From NCBI GenBank assembly GCA_037833965.1, contig AP031353.1, forward strand, positions 19,222,501 through 19,286,500: a stretch of 64,000 bases of DNA, read 5' to 3'. The notes below the pieces were generated by a model, which was not told where the DNA came from, did not search any database, and saw only the letters and a list, made by a program, of their open reading frames with translations. Positions 39,290 through 50,825 of this stretch are shown one piece after another. A program made the position numbers and the translations under genes. The DNA is from Marchantia polymorpha subsp. ruderalis. Its lineage: Eukaryota; Streptophyta; Marchantiopsida; Marchantiales; Marchantiaceae. The first letter of the stretch is position 1; each line of letters begins with the position of its first letter.

Positions 39290-41272
39290 CTAAGTGATTT
39301 TTTGCGATCAACCATTTGTGGATGTTTTTTCCTCCATACTTGATGATGATTCAACGCCTCCTACTCGGTCATCAATAGAGGAGGACAATTCTCATCCAGC
39401 TGATTCCACTTTTTCCTCAAATACTCACCATTCACACATACTTGAAGCTCAAACATTGCCTATAACGTCACACAATCCTATGACATCTAAAGATGCTCCA
39501 GCTTCCACTATTTCAGACATGACTCTTCCGCGACGTAACTCTGAAAAGATGTGACGACTACCAACTTGCTACGACAATTATCACATCTCTACATCTCACC
39601 AACTCAATGATGTTGAGACGACGCAATAAGTTTAATGATCAAATTTCATTCCACCAAGTGAAGCTTCTTCCGGACTTGTGGAAAGCAATGCAAGAGAAAT
39701 TTGACGCTCTTAATGCCAGTCTCACTTGGAAACTTGTTGATCTTCTCCAAGGCAAAAAAGTCACTAACTTCAAAACAAAACAAAACAAGAGTTTAATCCC
39801 ACGCAGATTTGTCTCAAAGCCAGGTATGTTGTTCGTGACTTAAAGCAAACCTATGAAGTGAATTACAACAAGATCTTTGCTATTTTAGTCCATTGGATTA
39901 CTCTTCCACCATTGATAACACTATAAGTGGCTCTTTATTGAACTTTGCATCATATGGATGTTATAACTACTTTTCTCAATGGGAGGCTACAAGAGCAGAT
40001 CTACATGCAGCAGCCCCTAGGCTTTGAGGAACCAGGTAGATAGCACTTGGACTGTCTACTTGAAAGATCTTCATACGAGCTCAAAATATCTCCTTGTCAG
40101 TGGTATGATGGATTGACACGTACCTTTGCTCCAACAAATGAACCAAAAGTCAGCTAGATTCCAACTTATATTTCTTACGTGAAGATAAAACTATCATTGT
40201 ACTTATATCTAGGTTGATGAACTGCTAATTTTTGGTAGTATTTCTACTAGCGTTGTTGAGATCAAGTCTCAAATTAGCTACAGTATAATATGAAAAATTT
40301 AGGTAAAATCTCTCGGTATCTTGGGGTGAATATTGTGCATATCAATACATGGAGGATTTATATGCATCAAACCAGCTTCACTACGGACTTACTCTGTGAG
40401 TGCAACTCGAACAACTCACTTTATCAATTTTGCTTACGGTTTAACTTGTTTTTGAGTCAAATACAAATACACCACATGTTAACATCTCAAAATATTGTCA
40501 CTTGGCTCCTAAGCTCATTTTTTTGTCATAGTTGGCTTGATATTTTGTACGTTGTTGGACTTGTTAGTTGATTTATACATAAATTGCATATAGCCCATCG
40601 GAATGCAATTCAACATCTTCTACAATACCTCAATAGCATTATCAACTTTGGCTTGCTTTAACCAAGGCTATTCTAACGCAGATGGGCTTAGTTGTCCTAT
40701 TACCCGCTTATCGGTTGGAGCTTATATTTTTAAGCTTGCAAGCAGACCCAAATCTTGATCGTCCAAGCAAGAGCCTTAGAGTCCGATAGCACAACTAAAG
40801 CTGAATACAAGGTCTTGTCGGAAGGGGGCAAATAGGCTATGTATCTCAGTTGATTAATACAATAATTAAGAATTTTTACTTTTCTAAAGGTTTCACTTTC
40901 TTGCCCTAATTCTACAATAAGTCATGATCTAAGGGATGCAACGACATCAACCATGACAGATTTGCACCTATTTTGTGACAACCAGAGTGCTATTAAGCTA
41001 GTCAAAAACCCTTTGTTCCACACCAAGACCAAGCAAATCGAAGACAAACATCATTTCATCATGAAAGGGTGTTAGAGGGGAAAATTGACCTCAAGTACAT
41101 TCACACTGAGGAAATCCCTGCTGATTTACTCACAAAGTCACTACCAAGACACAATTTGAATAGCATAGAAAATGCTTTGGAGTTTGCTTGTTATTTGACA
41201 TTCAAGCAATCTCTTTATGAGACTGAAATCCAATTATGCTGTGTTACAATTCGGTCACTAGGAGCCACATAA
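39290..41272 (+). pseudogene. copia reverse transcriptase-RNase H
   Basis: Plus strand: a Ser/Thr-rich linker (39294-39550), then the RT start WKAMQEKFDALNASLTWKLV (near 39680), an FLNG..QEQIYMQQPLGFEEP block (near 39975), MKNLGKISRYLGVNI (40290) and the RNase H motifs CDNQSAIKLVKNPLFHTKTK (near 40978), HHFIM and LKYIHTEEIPADLLTKSLP (near 41090). Numerous stops and frame changes make it inactive. It is co-oriented with both copia LTRs. Confidence 0.85.
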
Positions 41273-41409
41273 TTTCATCGGGTTACTATCACGTCCTCGT
41301 CACTATAATGCAATACATCCCCTTTACTTCCAGTTCAAACTTGATATTTCATGATGTACCTTAATACATATTGTTAATATTGATCGCGGTGCCATTAGAA
41401 ATTTACGGT

Positions 41410-41610
41410 GTTACCCTCGAGAGGTAATGTTATTAGGTGTTAATCACCGAGTGCAGTATACTACTGAGATTGGGATAATCTGTGGTGTTAATTCTTCTTT
41501 GTCTTCTTTCTCTTTTTTGTGCGCATGTATATTGTCGTTTCATGTTATCGATCATCCTTATCTCCTCTGCTACTTAAGGGATCCTACTCTTACTAATAAG
41601 GTATGTGAGC
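41410..41610 (+). repeat. Ty1/copia right LTR (decayed)
   Basis: Matches 19890-20101 in the same orientation: TGGGATAATCTGTGGTGTTA, ATCATCCTTATCTCCTCTGC and TACTTAAGGGATC. The downstream end is uncertain because similarity fades near 41610. Confidence 0.75.
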
Positions 41611-42089
41611 CTAAACTCCCCACCCTTCAGCGTTTGTAATCCAGGTGGGGGTTCGAGCTCCCATAATCTAACTTCACTGATCTCGACCATGTGGTCAAAG
41701 TGTATTCAAGACAATGAGATCATAAACACTTGCTCTTTCACAGACAAATTATCTAGAACTGAAAATAATAACTTGCTATCTGCTATCTCCACAAGAGCAG
41801 CAAACAAGCTCTTTGTTACATAAAGATCTAACCCAACTTTGGGTGACTTTCTCAATACCACAGCCACTGTGGTCTATCCTAGCTCAGAGTTCCACTCCCA
41901 ATTCCTACTCAGATTTCAGTGTCGATTTCTCAGCTTTCACCTTTAGACTCCACTAGATTCCTCTCTCAGATTCAACTCTTCCTTTTCAGTTTCAAGTTCA
42001 GATCCCGACTGTCAGATTTCAGTCTCAGATTTCGCTTCACTCTCTGCTCCCATTCTCAGGTCTTCCACTCTGATCTCAGCTCCCACTCA
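41611..42089. other. No gene seen
   Basis: Between the copia LTR and the minisatellite. Pyrimidine-rich with frequent CTCAGATTTC-like motifs that grade into the tandem array. No coding assignment. Confidence 0.5.
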
Positions 42090-42312
42090 CAGATTACACT
42101 TCAATCTCAGATCCCACTCACAGATTACACTTCAATCTCGGATCCTACTCACAGATTACACTTCAATCTCAGATCCCACTCACAGATTATACTTCAATCT
42201 TGGATCCTACTCACAGATTTCGCACTTCAATCTCAGCTCCCACCTACAGATTTCCCACCTCAATCTCAGATCCCACTCACAGATTTCGCACTTCAATGTC
42301 CGATCCCAAGCT
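42090..42312 (+). repeat. 31-bp minisatellite, about 7 copies
   Basis: The unit is CAGATTACACTTCAATCTC followed by AGATCCCACTCA. Copies are regular on the left and degenerate towards the right. The open frame through it is a by-product of the repeat. Confidence 0.85.
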
Positions 42313-42789
42313 AACTTCACTCTCAGATACAACTCTCTACCCACGAGAGGTTGCTTCCTCCTCCTTCGAACAATCCACACTCCCCTCCTAATTCTCACCA
42401 CTTCCCTGCGAAAATCACTCACATCCACACTCTATTCCTCCTACCGATCCCACCCGCGTCTCCACACAATGGCACACCACACAATCCCAGCTCGCAGGCC
42501 AAATAATCCTCTCCAACGTCCAAGGGCCGAGTCAGCCACAGCCCGCGTGAATGCTGTTCCCGCGATGATGGGCAACGGCATGATTTCCATGTGCGACTTC
42601 ATGCCCCGCCGTCCTATTTCCACGCCTGACTTCACGCCGCCGCCACTGTCACACCTGTACAGTCTTTATTTATGACCATGCCAACATCCGCCGTCCGAAA
42701 TCTTCTTCTGCGCACCGCCAAAGGCATCCCCCCGCCGAAGACACTCTTCCGCACCTTTGCCTATCTATAACAATCACCCCGACGCCCAT
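42313..42789. other. No gene recognised
   Basis: A moderately GC-rich stretch with short open frames on both strands (about 42441-42675), none recognisable. Confidence 0.4.
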
Positions 42790-43840
42790 AACTCACGGAT
42801 CCCTGATTCGTTTGAAACGTTCTTGGGCTCGTTGGAACAAGCGTGTTGTGTTCTTTCCAACGAGGCCCTAACTAAGTCAAACCGATAAGAATTGAGAAAG
42901 TTATGACGGTTTTACTCTTCCGCCGAAGGCGTTTGCCTATGCACAAGCGTCCTACACGCAGGCCGCCTATGCGCAGGCGTCATACACGCAGCGCGCCTAT
43001 ACGCAGGCCGCCTTGGGCCGAAGGCCCCTCTATATGTTAACGCCGAAAGCTCCTCTAACTGTTAACGCCGAAGGACTTTCGCCTAACCATGACAGCCGCT
43101 TTCGACGCTCATTACTCAGTGATGACTGATCCGTTTGAAGAGATCTTGGTCTCGTTGGAACCAGCGTATCGAGTTCTTTCCAAGGAGACCCGAATCAAGT
43201 CAAACCGCTAAGAATTGAAAAAGATATGCCGGTTTTATTGTTTCGCCAAAGGCCTGCAACCGCCGAAGGCGTTCGTCCGCGCATAGGACAAAAGTCGAAC
43301 TCCCTTCTGCGTAGGCGGAATCCCCGGCGGAGGCGAACTCCTTCTGCCGAAGGCGAACGTCTACGTATCTTCCGATAGTCATAACTCCCTAAGTTCTGAT
43401 CTGTTCCAAGCGTTCTTGGGCTCGTTAGAACGAGCGTGTCGAGCCCTTTCCAACGAGACCCTAACCAACGTAAACCGTTAAGAATTGAAAACGTTATCAC
43501 GGTTTTACCTTTCCGCCGAAGATGTTTGCCTATGCGCAGGCCGCCTACGCGCAACCCGCCTATGCGCAGGCCGCCTACGCGGAGCCCACCGATGGCACTC
43601 CATATCAGAAACTTCCGCCGCTCCTAACTCGGTGATGCCTTATCCGTTTCAAAAGTTCTTGGTTTCGTTGGAACGAGCGTCGCGAGCTCTTTCCAACAAG
43701 ACCCTAACTGAGTCAAGGCGTCACACATTGAAAACGTTATGAGAGTTTCACTTCTTCGCCGAAGGCCTTTTCCCGAAGGGACTTCACCGAAGGCACTTCG
43801 CCGAAGACCTTGCCCCAAAGGCCTCCTTCCGCACCTCTTG
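42790..43840 (-). repeat. Diverged fragments of the giant LTR's 5' region, about four modules
   Basis: The module TTCCAAGCGTTCTTGGGCTC, with CTCGTTGGAA ... TTCCAACGAG inverted arms, recurs near 42815, 43135, 43405 and 43650. The segment 43250-43470 aligns with LTR positions about 25680-25890, including TCCGCGCATAGGACAAAA and GCGTAGGCGGAAT. Between modules are palindromic units such as CGCCGAAGGCG and GCCTATGCGCAGGC. This is a related, older or rearranged LTR piece. Confidence 0.75.
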
Positions 43841-46564
43841 CCGCCTAACCATCACACCAACTTCTAATCTTGCAGAAATTTTCAGAAAACCCCCAGCATA
43901 ATTTTGCAAGAGCTTAAATCCAAAATTTTAACTCTCATAAGGGTAAAAAGTCATGCGAGCAACGTTTTGTGCTCACAAGGTATGGAGTTCAGTTTTTACT
44001 TCCAACATATCTTTGATGGGTGTCACTGTTTGATTGAAAGACTATGAGATTTAGACGGCACACATAAAGCGGAAGTAGTTCTCCCCTGTGGAACCTAATT
44101 CTGAAAGCTACAAGTTACTTGAGGTGAAGTAGAGTTCAACTTTGTTCAATATAAGCCGACTGTCATAATTTTGAAATGTAATTCTCTGAAAGCACCATAT
44201 GTTTGAGATAACTCCCCAAAACAAATCAAATAAAAAAATATCAGCAGATTGAATTCAAGTTTACTTGGGAGTAAAACTTTAAAAATCTTGATAGATCCAA
44301 ATTTTCAATTTTTTTGAAATTTTTTAGCTTAAAAAAAAGCATATAAATAATAAAATACCAAAATTCACCCTAGTATTTCATTCACTCATATGCGACATAA
44401 TCAACTAGCTTTTTCTCCAAATTAGTCTTGGTTCATTTCAAAGAAAATACTTTTTACATAACAAAACTTCATATTAAACCTTGTCATACTGAAAACTTTC
44501 TCAAAAAACTGCTCTATTTTAAAGCTTTTGTACTCAATGAATTGTTCATCAGTTTCATTATTACGGTAAACTCAAGAAAAAATTAAATAACAATTACTTT
44601 TTGAGCAGATATGTATTTTTCAACTTCACGCGGCAATACTATGTTCGAGTACCAAGATCCATATTAATTTGTTGCAATAAACCTATATAAAGGATTCAAG
44701 AAGTGGTTTTTTTTTCTTTTTGACTGATTGGAATTGATAACCATCAACTCTTTTGTTTTTCAAATCATCTGTTGAAATTCTTGTCCTCTGAAATTCATGT
44801 ATATTTTGACATGTTGTGATATGGAATTTAATAAACTGAAGCCAGAATGTCTAAACGAAATATTGCCAATAATTTCTTACAACTGTTGATGGAAATAATA
44901 GTGCTCAAGAACTTCCTCTGCAAAATAAAATATGATAGTTTTCAAGGACACACGTACTTTACTCTATTTATCCAGAAAGGTTTGTCACATACTATAAAGT
45001 AATTTGTATGGGGAATCTTTATCAACAATCTTTCCTGCACATGGAGTTTCAAGAAAAGCCAGAAATGTAATCACTCAAAAATCGGATGAGAAGTTGCTAA
45101 GATGTTGTTGATGACACGTGCATTATGTAGCAATGTGAAGACGTCTCAGAGGTTTATGTCTGTATAGTTTCTGATTTTATATCTGATTATCTTCATCTAA
45201 ATTAGATGGAATCGACTAATGCAATGATATTTTAATCATTGCTGCATTAACGAAATAAGAGAGATGATGATATGCTTGACATTTTTTGTGAGGTGGTTGT
45301 GTTTTAGATAGGAAAATAGTAGAAATATTTTTACTTTGTTTTGCAAAGAAGATCTATAGACTGTAAGAAGTAAAACTTCAGCAAATTTTGATCACAAGAG
45401 GGAGATTGAAGCAAGTTCTGATCATTGGAGTGAAATCCAAGCAAGTTCTGATCACTAGAGGGAAATCAAAGCAAGTTCTGATCAAAAGAGTGAAATCTAA
45501 GCAAGTTTTGATCACGAATGAAAGTTACTTAGGCAATTTAACAAACCTCATGCCTACAAGTAGATTCTGATGGTATGTAGCATGGTCAAGGGCAACGGAA
45601 TAACTGAAAGTATCAAATATATTTGGTGATATCATATCAAATATAGTATCAAATATCAGATTGCTCGGTAGTCATAGCATTAAGCAACTCAAACTTCTTG
45701 ACAAGCAGAACAAAATTTTTCAGTTTCCGCATTTGTGGAGCAGAGCATAGGTTGCAAAACTACATTCTCATCAAAATTCATATGCTTTCACTAAACAAAA
45801 TTATGACCATGAAGCAGGAAGTGTCATTCTGATCCCTGAATCCAAGTTTCAAAGCTCCCAAGCCAATCAAACGAATATGGATGGTATTTTTTTGATGAAT
45901 GAAAAAACTAAAGAAACTTCAATTTTGAATAGAAGGCATTTATACTTATTGCAAGAGTGTTTTATGGAAATATGGAAGCAATTGCTTTGATGCTTGTTTT
46001 TGTCTTTATCTCGGAGGATTCAAGGAGGAGTTTAGGAATTTGATGAAACTCTTGCGAGTGAACGTGACTCTCAAGAATATATATGGCTCTAAGGTCCAAC
46101 AAAAAATGTAGGAAAAGGTCAACCTATCAAGGGAGAAAATTAGTGCAAAGTAATCGCCGTTCCCGAAAAAAGACACGAAGAAAAAGAAACTCCACCTACT
46201 TCTTCACACTTAGACGATGGAGCATGTTAACTATGACAAAAGCGACAACCTTATCGTGATTGTGCACATTCATAAGGACCAAGTGTTCATGCTCATCGGT
46301 TGACAAAGCAAGTAGGAGTTCACTTAATTCTAAGTGTAGACACAAACCTCTATGTGTCTTTTGGTGTGATTTACTTTGAAGAAATGTAAGTTAGCAAATG
46401 GACCTGAATCACGGCAGAAGCAAGTGAGATGACTATATTAGAGTAAAGAGAGTAGTAGATTGAATATTTTATTAGAAAATAAAAATATCTATGATCCTTG
46501 AGGAGAGATATGGCTATTTTTTGTGGGGTACGGAGTTGTAACCATCCTTAGTTAGTTAGATATA
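43841..46564. other. AT-rich intergenic DNA, no gene
   Basis: Long AT-rich tract without convincing frames. It contains the 30-bp tandem array at 45381-45519. Near 46200-46280 a degraded Cys/His pattern suggests an old retrotransposon gag remnant, too decayed to annotate. Confidence 0.5.
45381..45519 (+). repeat. 30-bp tandem repeat, about 4.6 copies
   Basis: Unit GCAAGTTCTGATCA plus 16 further bases ending GAAATCNAA. It is in frame and would encode a 10-residue KSKQVLI repeat within a 60-codon frame, but nothing else supports a protein. Confidence 0.8.
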
Positions 46565-46980
46565 AAGTAGAGATCACTCAAAATAAAGTTATAGTTATTT
46601 TAGCATGCACTAGTCATAGGTGTCACATCAACTATGTGCATGCTTGATAGGTAGAGACTAAGTGTGTTAGTTAACAACGCCACGTTAGCAATTCGTATGC
46701 TTGTTAGGTAAAGATTGAATGTATTGGTTAGTGTGTTACTTGAAAACGTCACGTCCGCAATCCGTGTGCTTATTAAGATTATCCGCCAAGTCTATCATCC
46801 ACCAGTCATTTCTACCATCCAGAAATGAAGTCGATGGTGGGAATGAAATTTTATCTCTTTGTAATTGTTGATAAGAACTATATAAGGAAGAGAATAATTT
46901 GAATCATTGTTGTTATCTGTCATCTTTAGAGTTTATGTTTTCATATTTGAATGAACTTTTCTTTAAATCCTAGTGTTACA
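46565..46980 (+). repeat. Left LTR of the old gypsy element
   Basis: Shares with 57784-58205 AATAAAGTTATRGTTA, GCACTAGTCATAG, CAATCCGTGTGCTT, GGAGTTGATGGTGG-like and TAAATCCTAGTGTTA. The start is approximate; the end is set by the adjoining primer site. Confidence 0.75.
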
Positions 46981-46981
46981 A

Positions 46982-46993
46982 TGGTATCAAAAT
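46982..46993 (+). other. Primer binding site, initiator tRNA-Met type
   Basis: TGGTATCAAAAT, matching TGGTATCA of the canonical site, directly after the LTR. Confidence 0.65.
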
Positions 46994-48530
46994 AATTGTG
47001 TGTTTTCTATGAATATGAATTATACTTCATGAAATAGCAAATGAGTGATGATGGAGTGAAATTTTTGAAAGTGTATAGAGGTTGGCAGAGATCATTGATA
47101 TGCATGTACATAGATGAAAAACGGAAAAATTATGGTTTTGAATATATGGATGAGCTTGAGAGGTATCTAGTATTGTACTAGTTGATTTTCAATCTATTTG
47201 ATACTTATCTTCATTGTATAGAGAGACATTATTTTTGGATGTACCTTGTGGCTTGTTGGGATAAAGGTTTTATGATTAGAGTGATGAAGTTGAAAGTGTC
47301 ACTAATTTTTTCAATAGTTAGTCATGGAGAAATTTGAAATTGTATCATATACATTATATACTGAATGTTTCATGAATTTGAATTTATGACTAGAGTGACG
47401 GAGTCGAGAGTGCCATTGATTCTTTCAAAATAGTAAATTATAGAGAAACTCGAAATTGTATTATATACGACATATACTGAATGTTTCATGGATTTGAATC
47501 ACGAATCACTTCCACCAGTTTGATTCAATACTTATGTTGAAATTAGAACAATATAATGACAAAAGATATTGTGAAGAGATATTCTTGCGAGAAATTATGG
47601 TAAAGAATACTATATAGTCGTGTTAGAATCACCTAAACTTTTTTTGACTTCTTTGTTGAGATGTCCAATAGTGATTATATTTATTTTCTATTAGAATAAG
47701 TGTGAGAAAGCATGGGAACATCAATCTATACAGGTGAGGTTCTCAAGGAAATCATAAAAAAATGAAGGAGTTGAGAAAAACGATAGTAGATGGACGTATA
47801 AGCTATCTATTACTAAAATCATGAAAGATGAAATTTTTGTATTGGAGAGTGAGAAAGTAGAGAAAGAAGTTAATTGGAGAAATGGAAGTTAAACCTGAAG
47901 TTCAAGCTTCTCAATTTTGACCGGAACCAACTACAATCGATGTACGAGAGACTAATAGAAAATGTTCTCAGTAGACTTAAGATCAAGCAAATCTTTTATT
48001 TCAAATGGAAATATACTTTAAAGTAGAAGCTTACAAAGGAAGAAGAGTGATGAATAATGAGAATAAATATTTATTTATTCAATTTTTGTGTTTTTGATTA
48101 TATTGTAAGATTGTTCATGAAATTTTATCTTAGGAATAAAGTTCTCACATTGTACACAACATGAAAAAGAATGCTCTGAAAATAAGACGCTATCATTTTG
48201 TGGAATAAAATGTAAGAAGTAATTTTGCAGACTTTTCAAACGGTGTACTCTCTTCAAATTGCAAGAGTGAAATTGTGTGATTTGAAGCAAAAATGAAATA
48301 TCTATGAGTACATTGAAGAATTTTGTGATTTTGAAATATCTATCATGTTTATTAGTGTAACAAAAGTCTCGAACGTGTTCAAACGAGGCTTGAAGAATCA
48401 AATTCAAAGGAAAGTGATGATTAACAATCCATCGACAATGAACAAAGAAATTGTAATTTTTCAATGAATTATAGTTGCTTATGATATTACACACGGTTAA
48501 TAACAAGAAATTTTTTAGATCCATTTGGCC
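46994..48530 (+). pseudogene. Leader and gag region of the old gypsy element
   Basis: AT-rich, with many stops. Assigned to gag only by its place between the primer site and the zinc knuckle at 48704-48745. A 149-codon open frame on the opposite strand (48075-48524) is not credible as a gene. Confidence 0.4.
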
Positions 48531-49581
48531 CTACACCAATGAATATGGAACATCTATGATGTATAGAACATTCTGCATGAGTAAGAGTATTAATTCCAAG
48601 ATTTGGAAGTGAGTTTCAACGATCAGGAATTCCAAATTAATGAGAAGGTTATGCAAATAATGGAATGGTTCAAGGAGGAGCGGGAGTTCGTGACAATTGT
48701 CAATGCTATGCATGTGGACAAATGGATCACATTGTCTAGTTTTGCCGAATTTGACCGGCATCACAATGAGTACGATACAAACAACGACAACCATTCAACA
48801 ACATGAAGATGATAGACTATGAAGAGATTGAGTAAGAAGTTTAGAAAAACGAAGATCATCAATAAACTCAACTCGCAACTTTATTGGTTCCACAAAGCAA
48901 AGAAAATGAGAGATTAGAAGAAGTTGATGGTTGGGAGTTCATAGAAGAAGATACACACAAGCTCAACTTATAGATCCTTTGATGAAAGCACTTAAGGTGA
49001 TAATTTTGATAGATCTTGGAGAAATAGAGATTTTTTTTTTGTCAATGAGTGTTGCTATGAAATTAAATTTGATGTTGATGAAGTACGTGAATGAAAAAGT
49101 TAAATTGCCAAACGGACAAACTGAAGTGATAGAAACACTACCACAGAGTGTAAAATGATCCATAGATAAATTCAAGGAGAGCATTGAATGACCAGTAATT
49201 AGCTTATTTCAATATGATGTCATTCTTGGAATGTTATAGATAGAGCAATATAATCCAAAGGTAAATTGGAGAAGAAAAGTGATAACAAGTAATGATCGAA
49301 AGATACATAGAGATAAAATTAGATTTTTGGAAAATATATCTCCTTTTTGTGATAGATAAAATATCATTTATAGAAATTTGTATGTTTCCTTGGACTTATA
49401 AAAAATATTGAATCCACGGATAAACTTTACATCCTAGAGTACTTGAACGACATTTTTATGTAAGATGAAGATGTTTTTTCATATGATTTACATGCAAAAT
49501 TATTGCCAAAGAGGCGAGTAGATCAGAAGATTGAGGTGATACCTGGAAGTTTATCAACTTGCAAAGCTCCATATCGTTTGG
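48531..49581 (+). pseudogene. gag zinc knuckle, protease and RT start (old gypsy)
   Basis: A CX2CX4HX4C zinc knuckle (CYACGQMDH...C) spans 48704-48745 with a stop inside it. The protease-like stretch at 48985-49150 reads ILIDLGEIEIFFLSMSVAMK, where the family has a DSGA-type active site. Just before the solo LTR, VDQKIEVIPGS...APYRL is the N-terminal edge of a Ty3 reverse transcriptase. The frame is interrupted by TTTGG plus the solo LTR. Confidence 0.75.
49577..49581. repeat. Target-site duplication TTTGG, left
   Basis: Identical to 54801-54805 on the other side of the solo LTR. Confidence 0.95.
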
Positions 49582-50825
49582 TGTGGTACCCCACTTTTGG
49601 CAATTTTGAGGAAATTAAAACATTTTTGGAAAACTGTACCCTGGCAGCATTGTAAATAGCCTTCGGTACATCAAAACAGAGTGAATCCGGAAGATCGCGG
49701 GGATTCTCGAGGGATCTTGTAGAATCTGGGATTTGGGGTGCAGCAGTAAGGACAGGCACCGTCCTCCCTGCGAGCTCTGCAGTTAGGATCTCTACGGCGC
49801 AAGGCGCAAAACCCGCCTTCGGAGGTTGCGTCCGCGACTGTAGGGAAACCCTCCATAATTAGGTCAACCCTCGGGCGCCTTGACCAAGTTAGGATCCCGT
49901 TGGAAAGAACTCGACGCACTGATTCCAACGAGCCCAAGAACGCTTGGAACGGATGAGGACTTAGGGAGTTATCGCTACTGGAAGAAACAGAGGCGGTCGC
50001 CTACGGCGGAAGGAGTTCGCCACCGGCGCGAATTCCGCCTACGCGGAAGGGGGAATCAAGTTTTGTCCTATGCGCGGACGAAGGCCTTCGCCTGTGCACA
50101 GGCGAAGTAGGGTTAGGGGAGGCGCGAAGTCCGCCTACGCACAGGTCGCCTGTGCACAGGCGCTTCGGCGTCGGCGGAAAATCCGCCTTGGGCCCTAGAA
50201 ATGCGCCTTGTGAGGTAGAAAGTGTACGGCGCCTTCCGCGCCAGCGCAGCGCCGCGTACGGCGGAAGAGCCGCCAGAGTAATCCAATCGGTACGGACCAT
50301 GCGGCCGGCACGGGTGGATGCGCTCTTGGACGGACGGAGTTGCGGCGGCGGAAGCGCCGACGGAGAGACAAGGAATGGACAGATTGGACGGAGACGGCTG
50401 ACCACGGTCAACGCCTTCCGCGCCAGCGCAGCGCCGCGGACGGAATTCGCCTGCGCACAGGCGAACGCCTGTGCACAGGAGGATGTTCAAGTTCCGCGCC
50501 GGCGGAGAATCCGCCTAGGCTCCTGCCTGCGCACAGGCAGGAGTTGAATTTTTGTCCGACATGCGGACACACGCGTCAAGGCAGAGGGAGATTGGCCGAG
50601 GGGCGGTACGAACAAGTGTACCGCGCAAGGCGGAAAACTCGCCTTCGGCGCTACGCCCCCATGTCCGCAGGGTAACACGCTCGCGGAGTTCAAATCCGCC
50701 AATTCGAGCGTGAGAGTTTAATCGACGACGGCGGAGCGTGAAGCCGCGCGTGACAGCGAAGACCGTTCCAGCGTACAGCCGGCGCGGCCATCAAGTGAGA
50801 CGTTCTTCACGACCAAGAGCCGACC

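Noticed and set aside
42090..42312. CRISPR-like array
   Set aside because: Head-to-tail units without unique spacers, in eukaryotic repeat DNA: a minisatellite.
48075..48524. 149-codon minus-strand frame
   Set aside because: AT-rich antisense frame within the gag region of the old gypsy element, with no recognisable content.
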